From Oehlia diaphana (lineage: Eukaryota; Glomeromycota; Glomeromycetes; Glomerales; Glomeraceae): DNA of 21,244 bases. The notes under the pieces are model-generated. The model ran no database searches. It saw nothing but the letters and a program-made list of their open reading frames with translations, and was not told the DNA's origin. This document shows positions 19,398-21,244 of this stretch, piece after piece. The translations under genes were made by a program, and so were the position numbers. The first letter of the stretch is position 1; each line of letters opens with the position of its first letter. Location of the stretch: contig QZLH01001093.1 of the NCBI GenBank assembly GCA_003833135.1, positions 22,188 to 43,431 on the forward strand, in the 5' to 3' direction.

Positions 19398-19523
19398 TTC
19401 AGGTCAACAGGTCATTCAGGTTATATTAATATTACAACCTGAAGTGATGCTGAATTAAAATTGCTAAACCTGACCTGATAAATTCAGGTCAACCTGTCAG
19501 GTTACCTGAATTTGATCAACCTG
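19398..19523. repeat. Cluster of CAGGT/ACCTG motifs with a nested palindrome
   Basis: Eleven copies of CAGGT or its complement ACCTG occur within about 125 bases, at 19400, 19408, 19417, 19437, 19468, 19473, 19485, 19492, 19498, 19504 and 19519. At 19483-19510 they form a nested palindrome: TTCAGGT and ACCTGAA outside, AACCTG and CAGGTT inside around a single T. This density of GC-bearing words stands out from the surrounding AT-rich DNA. It looks like a degenerate satellite or transposon part. Confidence 0.6.
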
Positions 19524-19548
19524 TTTGGAATTCTAATGTTTACTGTTC

Positions 19549-19960
19549 CCAATAGTTATTACTATACTATTGGAAAATTGACAACTACAACTATGGTAGA
19601 CTGGAATGGTAATCACAGCCTGTAGTGGGCTTTAAATGAGATTATACCAGTTAAAACTACTATGGAAGTACTTCTAGATGTTTGTACCATTATATCTGCC
19701 TGTATGAGCTGATTGTCCTTGAACTGCAAAGTTTGCTTTGTAGTTGAACCCTTACTATACTTAATATACCATGCTGAAATGCCTAGTTAAAATGACTAGG
19801 GTGCATCTAACCTAGTATGGTATTATGAGAGTATGAGGAATGGTTATTCCACCTAGACTCTAAAAGTGAAGTTATATGCTATAAACCATGCTTTTGTGTG
19901 TTGTGACACCCGTCACCTATAAGATAAAATTTACCTTATGTTGCCACCGATGTGGTGCAG
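19549..19960. mobile_element. Hairpin-rich, less AT-rich block; probable repeat-element remnant
   Basis: Several strong foldbacks follow each other: CCAATAGT/ACTATTGG at 19549-19573 (8-bp arms); AACTGCAAAG with CTTTGTAGTT at 19722-19745 (9 of 10, 4-base loop); a nested pair at 19766-19823 with ATACCATGCT/AGTATGGTAT outside and CCTAGT/ACTAGG inside; GTGAC/GTCAC at 19903-19916; and ATAAG/CTTAT at 19919-19939. The block has visibly more G and C than its surroundings and no open frame. It could be the 3' end of a retroelement, a SINE-like or structured non-coding RNA sequence. I do not recognise a known family, so the mobile-element label is an inference. Confidence 0.4.
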
Positions 19961-21068
19961 AGTTCATAAAATAATGCAAAATTTCAATTTGTGATAATTT
20001 CTCCATATTTCTATGAAAAATAATTAATATTGCACTTTTTACTCATAAGAAAAAGGCTAAAAGAATGTATTATGTTTTTAATACAAAGACGAATAAAATT
20101 TTTATTATAAACTGCAGAATTCTAAACTCAAAAACTTTTTGAAATCTTGTCGAAAACCATCATAGATATTTAAAATAAATTAAGAAAATTATTTCTATTA
20201 TCTACTATCTTTTCTACTAAAGAAAATTTAGAAAATATAAGAAAATAAAGAAATTCATTATCATGTAACTATCTTGTAACTAAACTAAACTATAAATAAT
20301 ATTTTATCAGCTAATTATTTATCTATTGGTTAATTATTTATCTGTCAATTAATTATCAGTTATTACAGTGTTCTCATATCTGCTACCATAAAGTGGTAGG
20401 AAAATTTGCTATTTGATTCACCTTACATATATAAAGAATACTCCTAAAAAGTAGTTAAAAAAAAATACTTCATATATATATTATTATTATTTTTTTATTT
20501 TAATAAAACTGCAAATGTGCTGCAATTAAAAAAATAATTCCTTAAGCTGTAGATAATTACAGGTAAATTTTCTTACAATTTTATTACAAATTCAGCTCTG
20601 AATTCCTCTCTCAAAATCTGAAATTATCATTAAAATAATTTATTAATAATGATTGTGAATAGAGTTTATTTTAAAATGACTTGGAATTTAGAAATATTAA
20701 ATTTATCTATTTTTAAAAATACTTAATTTGTGATCCAGATGTCAATCAATAAAAATTTGTAAATAATAAGAATCTGCCGTTACTACAAAGACAAGTCATT
20801 TTTTAATTTTTATCAGAAGGAAAATAAATAATGCATTCAAAAGCTGTAATTTTTCTACTATAACATACTGTATAATTTTTTCATTTTGTTACACTGAATG
20901 CATGCAGTAATATATTACCTACAAAAATGCTAATTAAATGAATTTTATTAATAATCTACAAAATTTTGCCTTATTTTTTAATTGTAATTTTCACTAATTT
21001 ATAACCAGATCTTGAATTAAGCTATTTTAATAAATTTTTTTCTTATTAATTTTAGATAATTTCTAAGT
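19961..21068. other. Gene-free AT-rich stretch
   Basis: About 1.1 kb with very low GC, many short A and T runs and stop codons in all frames. Runs such as the A-tract and TATATATATTATTATTATT near 20458-20492 occur. I see no gene, RNA or clear repeat in it. Confidence 0.4.
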
Positions 21069-21195
21069 ATACACGGGGTGTTTGGACCCGGTATCACAGA
21101 ACTATATAAATTTTATACATGGGGTGTTTGGATCCGTGTTACAGAATAAGAAAATTTTATACATGGAGTGTTTGGACCCGGTGTAACAGAATAAT
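21069..21195. repeat. Three ~45-bp tandem units at the right edge
   Basis: Units start ATACAYGGRGTGTTTGGA at 21069, 21115 and 21159, with periods of 46 and 44 bases. Each continues CCCGGT or TCCGTG and then a (T/A)YACAGAA stretch before an AT-rich spacer. The conserved 30-base core is GC-rich against an AT-rich background. Repeated cores of this kind are common in the subterminal regions of DNA transposons, so a larger element may continue beyond the window. That is inference. Confidence 0.7.
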
Positions 21196-21244
21196 GAAAA
21201 TTAATCTTTATTTGTATACATTGTTTACAATCACAATTGTTTTC

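Noticed and set aside
1..21244. tRNA, rRNA, CRISPR, defence systems or biosynthetic clusters
   Set aside because: No tRNA boxes with matching arms, no spaced identical repeats of CRISPR type, and no signature genes of such systems were seen on either strand. A tRNAscan or Infernal run would be needed to exclude small RNAs fully.

Overview
The window reads as nuclear DNA of a filamentous fungus. It is strongly AT-rich. The genes carry many short GT-AG introns, and one intron shows a yeast-like branch-point sequence. All four recognisable proteins are of eukaryotic type. The very low GC, the high intron density and the repeat-rich flank suggest an early-diverging lineage, with an arbuscular mycorrhizal (Glomeromycotina) genome as my best guess. 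That placement is inference only.

From left to right: long poly(T) tracts lie just upstream of an RCC1-type Ran guanine-exchange factor (+, 296-2416, 3 exons). This converges on a complete XPF/Rad1/Rad16 structure-specific endonuclease gene (-, 7275-2788, 17 exons, 996 aa reconstructed, with all visible catalytic residues kept). Upstream of XPF is a decayed TPX2-family relic, in two pieces on opposite strands (about 7642-8135 on + and 8560-8412 on -). After about 1.5 kb without a firm gene comes an intronless 605-aa Ser/Asn-rich protein of unknown function (+, 10076-11893). Next is a 112-aa synaptobrevin/VAMP v-SNARE (+, 12850-13622), whose start codon appears to be split by the first intron. 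It converges on a 14-exon gene for a 727-aa protein with a RING finger followed by an RRM (-, 17365-14253).

The last 3.9 kb (17366-21244) has no supportable gene but several kinds of repeat: a 172-bp MITE-like inverted-repeat element, a second short inverted repeat, a set of identical palindromes spaced 20 and 30 bp apart, a 52-bp tandem array, a cluster of CAGGT/ACCTG motifs containing a nested palindrome, a hairpin-rich block, and three ~45-bp tandem units at the right edge. These look like transposon or repeat debris.

The genes do not form an operon or an obvious pathway. They are housekeeping genes (Ran/nuclear transport, DNA repair, secretion, a probable RNA-binding ubiquitin ligase) arranged as convergent pairs. 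TPX2 is a Ran-regulated spindle factor, so a TPX2 relic near an RCC1 gene is a curiosity, but nothing here shows it is more than coincidence. I did not find a defence locus, biosynthetic cluster, CRISPR array, tRNA or rRNA.
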